Of a DNA stretch of 64,000 nucleotides, positions 9,621 through 19,128 are shown piece by piece; the stretch's first letter is position 1, and every line of letters begins with the position of its first letter. This DNA is from Paramoeba atlantica (lineage: Eukaryota; Discosea), in assembly GCA_977017575.1 (NCBI GenBank), contig CDRNVI010000008.1, forward strand, positions 186,001-250,000, in the 5' to 3' direction. The notes under the pieces are model-generated. The model was given only the letters and a program-made list of their open reading frames with translations. It did no database searches and was not told the origin of the DNA. A program made the position numbers and the translations under genes.

Positions 9621-10346
9621 TTTTCTTTTTTAGGCTCTTCGTTAAACGCGGTGGTTGTTTTCAACTTAGAAGTCATTCGTGCTGCGCGCTTTGCGTTGAA
9701 AACTACCTCCGCCTTTAACGAAGAGCCTAAAAAAGAAAAACCACCAAAAGATCATGAATAATCTATTTTTTTGGGTGAAAAAGCAGGATTTTTCGGCAAG
9801 AATTTCGAAATTTCAACCCGAATTTGGGACGTTTTGGATGCCTTACCAGTAGCGTCAGGAGTCGAATCTGTCGACAAAAACGTCGTAGAATGGCAACTGA
9901 TGTGCAAAACTCTTAAAATACGTTTTGGGAGTCAATTTTGGAAAAATAAATTTTTACTTTTTTTTTGTGTCTAAAAAAAACAATTTTGGTCACCCCAAAA
10001 ATTTCGAAAATTTTGACTTTGTCGGACCCCTCCCGCGCGCACCAGGGGGGGTACCCCCAGGTGGGGGTGGAAAGTCATCGACGCGGCCTACTCTACCACT
10101 TCCCTGCGCTCGATTTCGAAAAGCAAAAAATTCGAAAAAAGATTCGCGACGTATGCCCCCCATGGAGCCCCCCCATGGACCCCCCATTTTTTTCAATTTC
10201 TTTTTTCAATTTTGGACCACCGGATCCCCCTTTTATATTTTTTTCTTCTATTATATTACTGTGTTCCCCTTTATATTTTCACTGTTTTTGTTCACTTTTT
10301 TTTCAATAATCGAGGGTAGAGCGGTAGTTATACAACCACCGCAATC
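9621..10346 (+). mobile_element. Palindrome-headed, C-rich composite element, copy 1
   Basis: Starts with a 120-bp near-perfect palindrome (9621-9740; arms TTTTCTTTTTTAGGCTCTTC and complement). It continues with AT-rich sequence, a GGGGGGTACCCCC block, and repeats of the type ATGGACCCCCC near 10155-10190. It ends with ACCACCGCAAT at 10346. The copy at 51078-51836 has the same order over its whole length, and partial copies lie at 39113-39540, 39900-40250, 58400-58900 and 62700-62870. No protein is encoded. The two ends share GCGGTGGTTGT in inverted orientation. The class is unknown; it could be a foldback or Helitron-like non-autonomous element. Confidence 0.6.
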
Positions 10347-10399
10347 GTTTTTTTAAACGCAATTTAGATTTGGTACTTTGGAGCATAGTTTCTGGCATA

Positions 10400-10425
10400 T
10401 CTATTTTTGTTTTCAGATTATGTAA
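10400..10425 (+). promoter_or_regulatory. Splice-acceptor-like tract and minimal uORF before the cap-like gene
   Basis: CTATTTTTGTTTTCAG ends at 10416, followed four bases later by ATGTAA at 10420-10425, a start codon directly followed by a stop. The main ATG is 64 bases further on. If the AG is the leader acceptor, this start-stop element lies in the mature 5' UTR. Confidence 0.4.
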
Positions 10426-10488
10426 GCATACAAGAAGACCAAAAGCCTCTTAGTTTGAATTTTGTTTATCTCTGAAAGAAAACTAAAA

Positions 10489-13400
10489 ATGAGTTCTGAT
10501 TTTACCGATATTCCGCACTCTAGTCGAAGTGAAGAGATGACGCAAAATTTAACAACTTCCGTAAATAGCACACTTCTTTCCGCTCAGGCTGAACCTTACA
10601 TCCCATCTTCCTCTGTTCGCATAAAGCCTTCTCCACCATCCAAAATGTCGAGCTCTCGCAAATCGCGCACTAAAACTAAATTAAAGAATGCCGTTAATCT
10701 ACCTCCCTTCTCCTTCCCCGTATTGCCCACCCTCTCACAAACGCCAAACCCAATCCCTTCTTTTGGACTGGCTCATCCCCCCGTTCTCCCCCTCTCCTCT
10801 GGGTTTGCTTCCCCCGGTTCCCACAGCACGACTCGATCCTTTCGCTCGGAAACACCTTCCACTCAGCTCCCTTTCCCATCTCTTCCCCTCCCCACCTCGA
10901 CATCCTTTACTCCCTTTTCCCACTCTTTTGGTTTCGGTCTTCCTTCTCTCTTTGCGACCCCCTCGGCGAATTTGTCTTCCATAGGCACCACTCCCTCCAT
11001 CCCGCTCTCTACTACCCCCACTAAACCTCAAAATATTCCCCTCATGCCCTTTCTCACCCCATTACCTCATCGAACCTCTCAAATCAAAATATTGACAGAC
11101 CGCGTCGATCCTATGTTGACCCCTCCCGCACTGTCAACCGTGTCGGCTTCACAAAAAGCTGAGTCCTCAATCAATACGCCTTCTTTAAATGCATGTATGA
11201 CTTCTTCCTTAAATGCTTCTTCAAAAGGTCTTTTTCCGCATCTTCCCGACAATACTACTGCAATGGAATCTCAACACGACACCTCCCCGAGTCGTTTTCT
11301 CGCCTATCAAACACCTCAACCCAAGACGTACCCCAAAAAGAAGAACGAAAGAACAAACTCCAAAAAGAAATCAGTCTCTCCTCACTCTATCCATCCCACT
11401 CCAAATAGGGCAGCAAACATTTTCACACATTCCCCCGAAAAACAACAAAACCTTTTTCCTTCCAACACAGCGCCATTTTCAACCCTCCACAACGAAACCA
11501 CACAAACCGAACCTCCTTTGATTCAAATCAGCCCAATGGCGCCAAGACATTTTAAGTCGCCTTCTCCCCCTGCTGTCATTCTCCTCCTCGGGGTCTGTGG
11601 CAGCGGCAAGACCACCCAGGGACGGTTGCTGGCCCGCAACCACCCGTTTTTATTTTTCAGCGGAGGGGAGACGCTGCGGCAGTTGTCCACACAAACCACA
11701 CACAACTGGTCACTTCGTGTGCTCGCGAGTGAGGCGCTGGCGGCACAGTTAGCGCTGCTGGGGAAACCGGAGAGCGCGTACGGCAGTTCTAAAATGGAGG
11801 CTAAGCACGCAAGTAGAAATACAAGTAGATATAGAGGCATTGTGATTGACCGTCAGGGGAAATCTGTAGAGGACTTTTGTTATCTATTGCACACCTTGCG
11901 TTCCAATGGGTTAAGGTTAAATGCGGTGGCGGTGTTAGCCCTGCAGGGGGAGATTGCAAAAAAACGTATGATGCAGCGGGAAGAGGAGGAAAAGGGAGAG
12001 AGGAAAAACAAAGAGGAGAAAAAGGGGGGAGTCGAGGCGGCAAGACCCGAAAGCGGCGACGCATATGCGATTGGGGAGCGCATCAAGGCGACGGAAGCAC
12101 TGACCCGACGTTGTGTGCGGTTTATTTCGCAAGTGGATAGATCTCGAGAGTTGGTGTGTGTTGTGGATACCACAGATAGCGTAGAATTGTCTCATCAAAC
12201 GCTTTGTTTTTCTGTGGCGCATTTGTTCACGCCAAGTATTCAACAGCGGGTTGCTGAAATTGATTTTTTCCCGCAGTCCACAGTGGGACCTATTGAACTT
12301 GTAGAGAGTTCAAAAGAATATGCCGAGGTCTTGGATCGCCTATTGCATTTGCTCGCATGTGAGAAGGCAGCGAAGTTTCCCGGAACCGTCACAAGTCACT
12401 ACGCAACGAAGAAATTTTTAGAGGAACGTCAGATTTCATCCCATCGCACTGATTATCGTATCTTTCACCGATATGAGGGTCTACGATGTCTTTGTCTGAT
12501 CTCACCCAACACCCCTGGAGGTTATCTTATTCCTCGGCACATGAAATGCATTTATCGAATTCGATCCGGAGTGTGGAATGAGGATCCCTTTGTGAAGCAG
12601 AAATTAACGACTCTAGATGGAGATTTCATCTTGGACGGAGAACTGGTTCCCATTTGTGCTTCAGGCTTCCCCGGTCACCCCCTTCAGTGGACACGTCCCG
12701 ACAGTGGGATATCCTCTTTTTTATATTCCGTCTCTGACCTTCTTATGTCTAATGGTCAGCTGGCCACACGTCGGTCCTGGGAGGAACGTCACTCGCTTCT
12801 TAACCAAATACTTCACGTGGAGAATGAATTTCTCACGAGTTTGCTTCATACTTCACGTGTTTCTTTTTTGTTCTTGTCTAAAGGTGCCTTTCGGATTTCA
12901 CAAGTCGAGGAGGCCTTGGAAAACACTCATCGCATTCCAGAGTTAAAAGTGGAAAGTTATTTTTTTCAACACAACGGGGAGTACCGCATGGGATGGGACG
13001 AGAACATTGCCATTTGGAAGCCACTGCATTTGCTTAGCTTTGATTTTCGCGTTGGGGATGTGCAATCACTTGAGGATAACGCAACCGCTCGGCTTTCTCT
13101 CGAATGTTTAGTCCATGAGTCAGGAACGCGTGCACGATACGTCCCGATTCCTCCCTCCGATGTTGTCGAGGCTCCGCTGCACGAAACAACGCGATTTGAT
13201 CTTGAATTTGGCTCCATTGTGGAGTGCACACTGTTTGCCAGAGTCGATGGGTCGTATATTCGTCAACTTCACTTTCTTCGCGTGAACTACGAGAAAACAG
13301 CGTCCGGTACCAAATCTCAACTGGACGAGCTAAGTCACCTACGGCTTCATCTAGCAACGAAGGCCGACTTAGCACATTTCTTGACCTTCAGAAACGCTGT

Positions 13401-14409
13401 GAGTACTTCTCCTGCCCACTCCCCTGCGGCTTCACAAATTCATCGATCGCAATGGGGTACTCGAGGGCTTGTCGACGCGCATCTCTCTCCGTCATTTCAA
13501 TCTCCTTCAACCCGCTCTCCTATATTATTTGCCTCCAATCGTCCACGATCGGGGCTTGTGAATTCATCTCTACGTGAGATGACTACCTCACAAACGAGTG
13601 AAAACAAAATCAAAGCAGAATCACAAACTTTACAAAACGAATACGCACAAATCTCAACAAAAAGGGAATCAGGAGAGGAAATACAACCTCTTGTCGCTCC
13701 TATTTTTGAAATGGATACAAGAAGTTCGTCGATGTCCAGTCATTCCTCCACCCGAGATATCTCACCCGAGTTCGGGGTTCTGCCGCCTTCCTATGCGAGA
13801 GCTCTTGATCCTTCCTCTGTGAGTCATCTCTCTTCAACCAGCAACCAAATCGTATCTACAAATTCTGAAAAAACTAGCACAGTTTTTGGGACTAAAAAAT
13901 CTTCATGTGAAACAAATGCTACGAAAAATTTCAGCCCTGAAACGAGCAAACACACAAATTCCAATACAAAACCAATGCAAACGAAACGAGAGCCACAACC
14001 CGAAACTGACGCCTCTCAAGTGGCTTCTGAAACGAATCGTTTGGCAATTTCCTCTGCCTCCGACAAACCTAAAACGGGTCCACGAAAATGTATGGAATGC
14101 GACAAACCAGCTCCTGGACGCACCGACGACCGGTCGGCGACATCCGGGATGTTTTACTGTTTCTCCTGCTGGCGAAAATACGGCCAAGACCACTGCCACG
14201 GGTGCCGAAAGTTTCGTGAGGTTCACCCATGGAAAGGGTATAGTGTCTGCAGGGGCTGTTCTCACCTGTACGGGTGTTGTTCTGCCTGTGGAAAACCGCG
14301 AAAAGGCAGGGAAGACGCGGATGCCAAGTTTTACTGCGACCATTGTTGGTCGGAGTATAGGTACGAATGGAGTAATTACAAATCCAAGCATCGAAATTCG
14401 AAAAAATAG
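10489..14409 (+). CDS. P-loop kinase-like / mRNA guanylyltransferase-like fusion with Cys-rich tail
   Basis: 1306 residues from the first ATG (10489). Residues 1-350 are Pro/Ser/Thr-rich. Residues about 365-590 form an adenylate-kinase-like domain with Walker A GVCGSGKTT at about 368 and an SGGETLRQ segment. Residues about 635-960 match the capping enzyme: FPG near the start, then RYEGLR at 661, where motif I should read K-x-DG-x-R. LDGELVP (motif III) is at about 715, VESYFF replaces the motif IV DGLIF, and IWKP replaces motif V KWKP. An OB-like segment follows. Residues 1201-1290 hold about 13 Cys in CxxC...FYCxxCW modules, probably zinc-binding. Fusion of a P-loop domain to a guanylyltransferase is known in trypanosomes. 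The missing catalytic Lys suggests loss of GMP transfer or a changed role. Confidence 0.75.
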   Translation: MSSDFTDIPHSSRSEEMTQNLTTSVNSTLLSAQAEPYIPSSSVRIKPSPPSKMSSSRKSRTKTKLKNAVNLPPFSFPVLPTLSQTPNPIPSFGLAHPPVLPLSSGFASPGSHSTTRSFRSETPSTQLPFPSLPLPTSTSFTPFSHSFGFGLPSLFATPSANLSSIGTTPSIPLSTTPTKPQNIPLMPFLTPLPHRTSQIKILTDRVDPMLTPPALSTVSASQKAESSINTPSLNACMTSSLNASSKGLFPHLPDNTTAMESQHDTSPSRFLAYQTPQPKTYPKKKNERTNSKKKSVSPHSIHPTPNRAANIFTHSPEKQQNLFPSNTAPFSTLHNETTQTEPPLIQISPMAPRHFKSPSPPAVILLLGVCGSGKTTQGRLLARNHPFLFFSGGETLRQLSTQTTHNWSLRVLASEALAAQLALLGKPESAYGSSKMEAKHASRNTSRYRGIVIDRQGKSVEDFCYLLHTLRSNGLRLNAVAVLALQGEIAKKRMMQREEEEKGERKNKEEKKGGVEAARPESGDAYAIGERIKATEALTRRCVRFISQVDRSRELVCVVDTTDSVELSHQTLCFSVAHLFTPSIQQRVAEIDFFPQSTVGPIELVESSKEYAEVLDRLLHLLACEKAAKFPGTVTSHYATKKFLEERQISSHRTDYRIFHRYEGLRCLCLISPNTPGGYLIPRHMKCIYRIRSGVWNEDPFVKQKLTTLDGDFILDGELVPICASGFPGHPLQWTRPDSGISSFLYSVSDLLMSNGQLATRRSWEERHSLLNQILHVENEFLTSLLHTSRVSFLFLSKGAFRISQVEEALENTHRIPELKVESYFFQHNGEYRMGWDENIAIWKPLHLLSFDFRVGDVQSLEDNATARLSLECLVHESGTRARYVPIPPSDVVEAPLHETTRFDLEFGSIVECTLFARVDGSYIRQLHFLRVNYEKTASGTKSQLDELSHLRLHLATKADLAHFLTFRNAVSTSPAHSPAASQIHRSQWGTRGLVDAHLSPSFQSPSTRSPILFASNRPRSGLVNSSLREMTTSQTSENKIKAESQTLQNEYAQISTKRESGEEIQPLVAPIFEMDTRSSSMSSHSSTRDISPEFGVLPPSYARALDPSSVSHLSSTSNQIVSTNSEKTSTVFGTKKSSCETNATKNFSPETSKHTNSNTKPMQTKREPQPETDASQVASETNRLAISSASDKPKTGPRKCMECDKPAPGRTDDRSATSGMFYCFSCWRKYGQDHCHGCRKFREVHPWKGYSVCRGCSHLYGCCSACGKPRKGREDADAKFYCDHCWSEYRYEWSNYKSKHRNSKK

Positions 14410-15098
14410 GTGAAGGGAGCGGAGCGTCATAAAAACCGCGAAGAGCGCATTGATTAGTCATAAACGCGAAGAGTGGAGAATACAGTGTATATACAGAATA
14501 CGTATGTACCCCTAAGGGAGCACCTAACGCCTATAATACTGGATTTGTAACCCTCTTTTTTCCGCCAACACAAATGTTTAGTAGCATTCACTGACCCGTT
14601 TTCATTTAATTAAGCACTTCCGCACTCTTTGTAGTGCTATATGATGCTTTACATACATGTATGTACATACGATTGTTTGTCTTCTTTTCTCAACCTCGAC
14701 TTTAGCTATTTGACTATACGTGGAGTATGGAATATAGCTTTTAGCTTTGTCATTCGTGTTTTTTCTATCTTTTTCTTTTCTCGAGAGGTTTATTATGAAT
14801 TGTAAATCATAAACTTATTTTTTATCCGATAAACGGTGTACTATTTGAAAGCAAGACTTGGAAAGGTGTTACTTTTCCAGCTTCTTCCTTCAGTAGTTTG
14901 TGCATAAGAAATGTTTTATTTTTTCCTAAACACTTCAAAGTTTATTAGCCTAAAAAGTTTAAAACCTAAATGGTTCAAATTTTCTTTCGCTGTTTCTAAG
15001 AAATTGATTAATGAAAAAAAGCTTTGTACTCCTAAGCTATAGTCGTTTTTCTGACTCTATTTTCTAGTTTTTTTCTGCATTGTACACAACATGCCTTC
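14410..15098. other. Intergenic spacer before COG2
   Basis: 690 bp, AT-rich. Only an ACATACATGTATGTACATAC palindrome near 14650 and the acceptor-like TTTTCTAG ending at 15067 stand out. A three-codon frame ATG CCT TCA TGA at 15091-15102 overlaps the COG2 start. Confidence 0.5.
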
Positions 15099-17012
15099 AT
15101 GATCGCTTCTAAAGTCAAAGAATTCGCATCATCTTCTCAAACTGTTGAGGAGTTTTTATCTCTTTATTCCTCACAGCATTCCCTTTCAGTTCTCCAAAAG
15201 GAAATTAATGCTTTAAAAACTGATCTGAATAGCCAAAAAAATGAAAAGCTACGCGCTATATGGTTTGATCTCGTCTGTCCATTCTTAGAAGATGCTCCAA
15301 GTATTGGGCGGGAAATTGACATTTTGGTTCAAACGATATCGCGCGAACTGAAAGATGTTGCTCACGTAGCTTCAAAAACTATCGCATTGCATCCCGATGC
15401 TCATTTCACTAAAAAAGTTAACAGGAGCGACTCGTCTTCCCCAGACATTAACAGTACCTTATCCGAACTTAAAGCTTTACAAGCCGCCAATCAGCCAGTA
15501 CAACTTCCACTTTTACAGGAGGCATTGCTTTGCATAGAGATAAGCAAAATGGATGCTTTTTCACAGTGTAGCACAGAGTCAGAAGCTGAAGCAAATGTGT
15601 CTCAGCTTCTGAGGTCCTACTCCTTTCATTTGGATAAATATTTTGTGAAATGTTGTCTCGAAAAAGAACAAAATTCCTACCACACATGCCTTGCGCTATA
15701 TTTCAACGCGGGGTTGGTTTCGCACGCACAACACACATTTCGACAAGAAATCCTTTTACCTTATGTTTCCAATTTATCGAACCGCGTTGACATTTCCTGT
15801 AGAAATGTTTTACTTCGTGTATCCAAAGAATTGCACGACACCTTTTCTTCCCTGATCAATGCCTCCCACAAAGTATCCAATACGTTTTTTCTTGCCGGTC
15901 TTTGCCTATGGCCTATTCTTTCCGAGCATATTATGGATCACTACACAGAAGTGTTTGCGTTTGACGACGCTCCTTCATTCATCGAAAGAGGCCAACAAAG
16001 CACTACTTTTATTAAATGCATTTCTTCACTCTGTCAAAGTTCGACCGAGAGAGACGAAATGCTTTCTAGTCCACAAAAAATACGGTGGGATCAAAAGTGG
16101 GAGATGAATTCATATTGTGAGGCACTGGCGAGAATTTTAGAAGCTAATACCGTGCGCATTTCGAAGGTGAATTCATCAGAAGACCTTGATGAAATTTTTC
16201 GTTCTGCGTTTGATCTTTTTCGTCCCTCATTCTTCATATTGGAATTGGCTGGCCGTCTCACCCACTTAACCTTCTTAGCGCTGCAGCGAATGACCAAAGC
16301 GATACATGAACTTACTTTTCTGCAACTTGATTCGTCGTCCGCAACCTTCGAATATTTTTATTCTTTTTTGACCTTTTTACGCTCTTTCCCGAATTGGTTT
16401 CCAGAAATTGTGTGTGATACACTCGACAAATCTCTCGTTTTGGAGGTTCAAACTATTGTTTTGAGTGAGTATCTCCTACCTGTATGCAATGACTTTCGCC
16501 ATCAGCTTTTTAATCAGATTAAAGCCGAATGCTCCAAGGAGTTGCCTACTGTTTCTTCCTTCACCGAACAGCATACCGCTGAACAAACATTCGAACTTCA
16601 TGCTAGTTTGATTTATGTAGAAAAGCTCTGGAATCCGATTCTTCGATTCTGTGAGCGCATCGAGAAATCTTCTGTTCCGTTTCAAACTGAGGCAAAGCAA
16701 CTTGCCTGGGTTGAGCATATTTCCTCGCAGCTTGCTGAAATATATCACGACAAGGTATCCGAGGTGTGGGTGACTTGTTGCAATGCAGAAAGAAGGTTTG
16801 ACGCATATTGTGCGCGATATCAGATTGTATCATCACCTACGAGTCCTTTGTTGAATGGAAATACAGCCCGGGTGCGCTTCCAGCTACGGCGAGATATTGA
16901 GTGCTTTCTCGCTATTTTTACTCGTGTTACAAATATGAGTGTCGAAAATGCTTCCTATCGCATTCTGCGTTCTTTACTTGATGAATTATTCTTGCCGAAT
17001 GAGATTTCGTAA
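15099..17012 (+). CDS. COG2: Conserved oligomeric Golgi complex subunit 2 (COG2)-like
   Basis: 637 residues from ATG 15099. The N-terminal 90 residues read like the COG2 helical start: VEEFLSLYSS, LQKEINALKTDL, then a LEDAPSIGREIDILVQ segment. In the middle, IRWDQKWEMNSYCEAL aligns with the COG2 signature F-KKWNLPVYFQ. FRPSFFILELAGRLTHLTFL matches the following LxxLVHRLWRLTLQ region, and the end (VRFQLRRDIECF) matches IRLQLALDVEYL. Family members tether retrograde vesicles at the Golgi as part of the COG lobe A. Length is slightly below the usual 700-740. The next gene on the same strand is GRASP, another Golgi protein. The assignment rests on motif memory, not an alignment. Confidence 0.7.
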   Translation: MIASKVKEFASSSQTVEEFLSLYSSQHSLSVLQKEINALKTDLNSQKNEKLRAIWFDLVCPFLEDAPSIGREIDILVQTISRELKDVAHVASKTIALHPDAHFTKKVNRSDSSSPDINSTLSELKALQAANQPVQLPLLQEALLCIEISKMDAFSQCSTESEAEANVSQLLRSYSFHLDKYFVKCCLEKEQNSYHTCLALYFNAGLVSHAQHTFRQEILLPYVSNLSNRVDISCRNVLLRVSKELHDTFSSLINASHKVSNTFFLAGLCLWPILSEHIMDHYTEVFAFDDAPSFIERGQQSTTFIKCISSLCQSSTERDEMLSSPQKIRWDQKWEMNSYCEALARILEANTVRISKVNSSEDLDEIFRSAFDLFRPSFFILELAGRLTHLTFLALQRMTKAIHELTFLQLDSSSATFEYFYSFLTFLRSFPNWFPEIVCDTLDKSLVLEVQTIVLSEYLLPVCNDFRHQLFNQIKAECSKELPTVSSFTEQHTAEQTFELHASLIYVEKLWNPILRFCERIEKSSVPFQTEAKQLAWVEHISSQLAEIYHDKVSEVWVTCCNAERRFDAYCARYQIVSSPTSPLLNGNTARVRFQLRRDIECFLAIFTRVTNMSVENASYRILRSLLDELFLPNEIS

Positions 17013-17455
17013 CCCCCTTGCTCATAAACCTCGCGTCACGAAAAGTGACTCCCACTTTTTCTCTTGCAAGTGTCCAACTGAGCTAATTTTTGTTGCATTT
17101 TGAAGATCTCAACGCAAAGACTTTGCGCTTTAAGAAACGGAATAACAATCTCGAATGTGTATCTCTGAAAAGAGAATTACCACTTTTTCGCCCTCTTTAA
17201 AATACCGACTTCTTCACTCTTTCAAAAATGAAAGTTTTAAAAAAACTGTTCTATGTTTTTTTTGTTTTTCAAAGATACACCCCAGCCACATTTTTTTGGC
17301 GTTTTTGTGTAATTTTTGGATTTCTTAATATAGCTGTGCCTTCTTAATATACGTATACCTTCGTAATATACCGGGGGGTATGGTAAGCTGGGCAGTGGTT
17401 TAGTTCATATGTGAATTCTTCTCTGCACTCTTTTTTCTTTCGTACACACTTTTCA
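17013..17455. other. Intergenic spacer with a CTTAATATA repeat fragment
   Basis: 443 bp. Near 17325-17385 it holds CTTAATATA-type repeats followed by TACCGGGGGGTATG. Similar TATACC...ACCGGGGGAGTATG sequence occurs near 60620-60680. An ATGTGA start-stop lies at 17409-17414 in the GRASP leader. Confidence 0.45.
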
Positions 17456-18271
17456 ATGGGTGTACAGTTCAGCTCTCCGAGTAGCGTCGAAGGATTTCAG
17501 GTTGTGCACGTTAAACCTGAGACACCCGCACACCGCTGTGGCTTACTTCCTTACTTTGATTTTATTCTTTCCGTTGACGATATGCCTTTGGATGCAGAGA
17601 ATAAACACTTGTTTCCAGCTCACATAGGACGAAAAGTCGACAACGAAGAAGTGGACCTTAAAGTCTATAATCTCAAAGTGAAACAAAGTCGCAATGTTTC
17701 CTTGGCTCTTGGCCGATCGTCTTCGGGTCAGGGTGAGATGGGGTGTAGTATTACGTGGAATAGTGTGGAAAACGCAGAACAATGTGTTTGGCACGTGACA
17801 AGTGTCGCATCAGAAAGTGCAGCTGCGCAGGCGGGTATTCTCTCAGAGCGTCATTTTCTGTTGGGCATGGAAATATTGAGCCTCGTTGAGGAGAAATCTA
17901 GGCCAATGATGCTGTTTTCAAAGCCATCCGACTTTCGTGAACGTCTGGAAAAGTGGAGCGCACAGCGAATCCGTCTGTTACCTAAATGCCACGAGAAGTC
18001 GGGGAAAATTTTGTTTCTTGTGTATGATACGATTACCAACACAATTTCCGAAGTTTGTCTTGTTCTTCAAGATATTTCTCTTGGAATAGATGTTGGTAAT
18101 GGTTATATGCACTCTATTCCAGTTTCGACACAGCTTCCTCTCTTAGAGACTTTTCATGAAAATAATAGAGTTGATACGAGCCTTCCACATGTCCCAGAAT
18201 CTTCTTCATCTAGCCTTGCTGACCAGCCCACATATTCTGATTCTTTCGATAATTTTAGACCAACAATATGA
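17456..18271 (+). CDS. GRASP: Golgi reassembly stacking protein (GRASP55/65 family)
   Basis: 271 residues from ATG 17456. The protein begins Met-Gly, the N-myristoylation signal used by GRASPs for membrane attachment. PDZ-like domain 1 (residues about 10-100) contains FQVVHVKPETPAHRCGL and PYFDFILSVDD, matching the GRASP pattern SPGHRAGLEPFFDFIVSI. PDZ-like domain 2 (about 105-225) contains GCSITW, CVWHVTSV and the later LGIDVGNGYMHSIP, matching LGCGIGYGYLHRIP. The Ser/Pro-rich regulatory tail is short, about 45 residues. It should act in Golgi stacking or unconventional secretion. The GTG at 17411 was not chosen because the Met-Gly start is diagnostic. Confidence 0.9.
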   Translation: MGVQFSSPSSVEGFQVVHVKPETPAHRCGLLPYFDFILSVDDMPLDAENKHLFPAHIGRKVDNEEVDLKVYNLKVKQSRNVSLALGRSSSGQGEMGCSITWNSVENAEQCVWHVTSVASESAAAQAGILSERHFLLGMEILSLVEEKSRPMMLFSKPSDFRERLEKWSAQRIRLLPKCHEKSGKILFLVYDTITNTISEVCLVLQDISLGIDVGNGYMHSIPVSTQLPLLETFHENNRVDTSLPHVPESSSSSLADQPTYSDSFDNFRPTI

Positions 18272-18410
18272 AATGATAATCAGCTTTGAACGTCTTTGAA
18301 AACCATTTTACCTATTTTTGTAGGGTAATACTACTCCATAATACCACAACAACTGCTGTATTCGATTCTCTCGAACCTCTATCATAGTCTCATTCTCTTA
18401 ACGTGGTGTA

Positions 18411-19128
18411 ATGTTCTTACTACCGTTTGCAGACAACTCAGCTCCTGTCTCAAAAAGACGTAAAACTGAAAGCGCTTTCTCAGACTCCGCCTCCCCAATT
18501 CCCAAAACAACTGCATCCAAAGTCCGGGGCGTCGCACTTCCCCAAGAATTTGAAATGGATTACTTTTTACGCAACATTACAAATCGTCATCCCTCATGGA
18601 ACACTGATCGGTCCCTTTGTAAGTGGGAAGGTGTCCTGTGTTGGAAGGAAGGAAAGGTGTCTGAGGTTCGCTGGGGGAATTATCCGATTGACGGTACCCT
18701 TTGGTGGGACAGCACACCCCACTCCTTGCTGCGTCTTGAATTACACTGCGGTATATTCCGTGAAAACGCTCTTTGCGGTGATGTGAAGCTCGCTGCTCTC
18801 CCGGACTCTCTGGAGCGACTCTATCTATGGGGTCAATCCTTTTCAGGAGAAATTGATACTCGTAGCTTGCCTCGCTCTCTGCTCATATTGCAGGCATATC
18901 TCAACAAGTTCTCAGGAAGTCTTGACCTCACAATCCTTCCCTCTGGACTGTTTCAAGCGTTTCTTAACAACAATCAATTTGAAGGAGAAATTAATCTCCG
19001 TGTGTTGCCAGCGTCATTGGAACAGCTAAGCCTTTCGTGGAATCATTTTACCGGTATTGTGGATATTTCTTCCCTTCCAGAAGTCATGTTCTCGCTCTGC
19101 CATAAATGGGATCCGGAATGCGAAGATC
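18411..19128 (+). pseudogene. LRR-family protein gene, 3' part replaced by LINE sequence
   Basis: About 240 codons of LRR protein from ATG 18411, then a junction with LINE-derived sequence near 19115-19130; the frame happens to stay open to 19214. The N-terminus has VSKRRKTES and a basic run, then an LRR N-cap (HPSWNTDRSLCKWEGVLCW) close to that of the 8279 gene. LRRs with LAALPDSLERLYLWGQSFSGEI-like spacing follow at about 22-23 residues per unit. Both LRR genes belong to one family in which plant-type GEIxL repeats alternate with LPxSL. Function is unknown. The LINE insertion removed the natural C-terminus. Confidence 0.65.
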
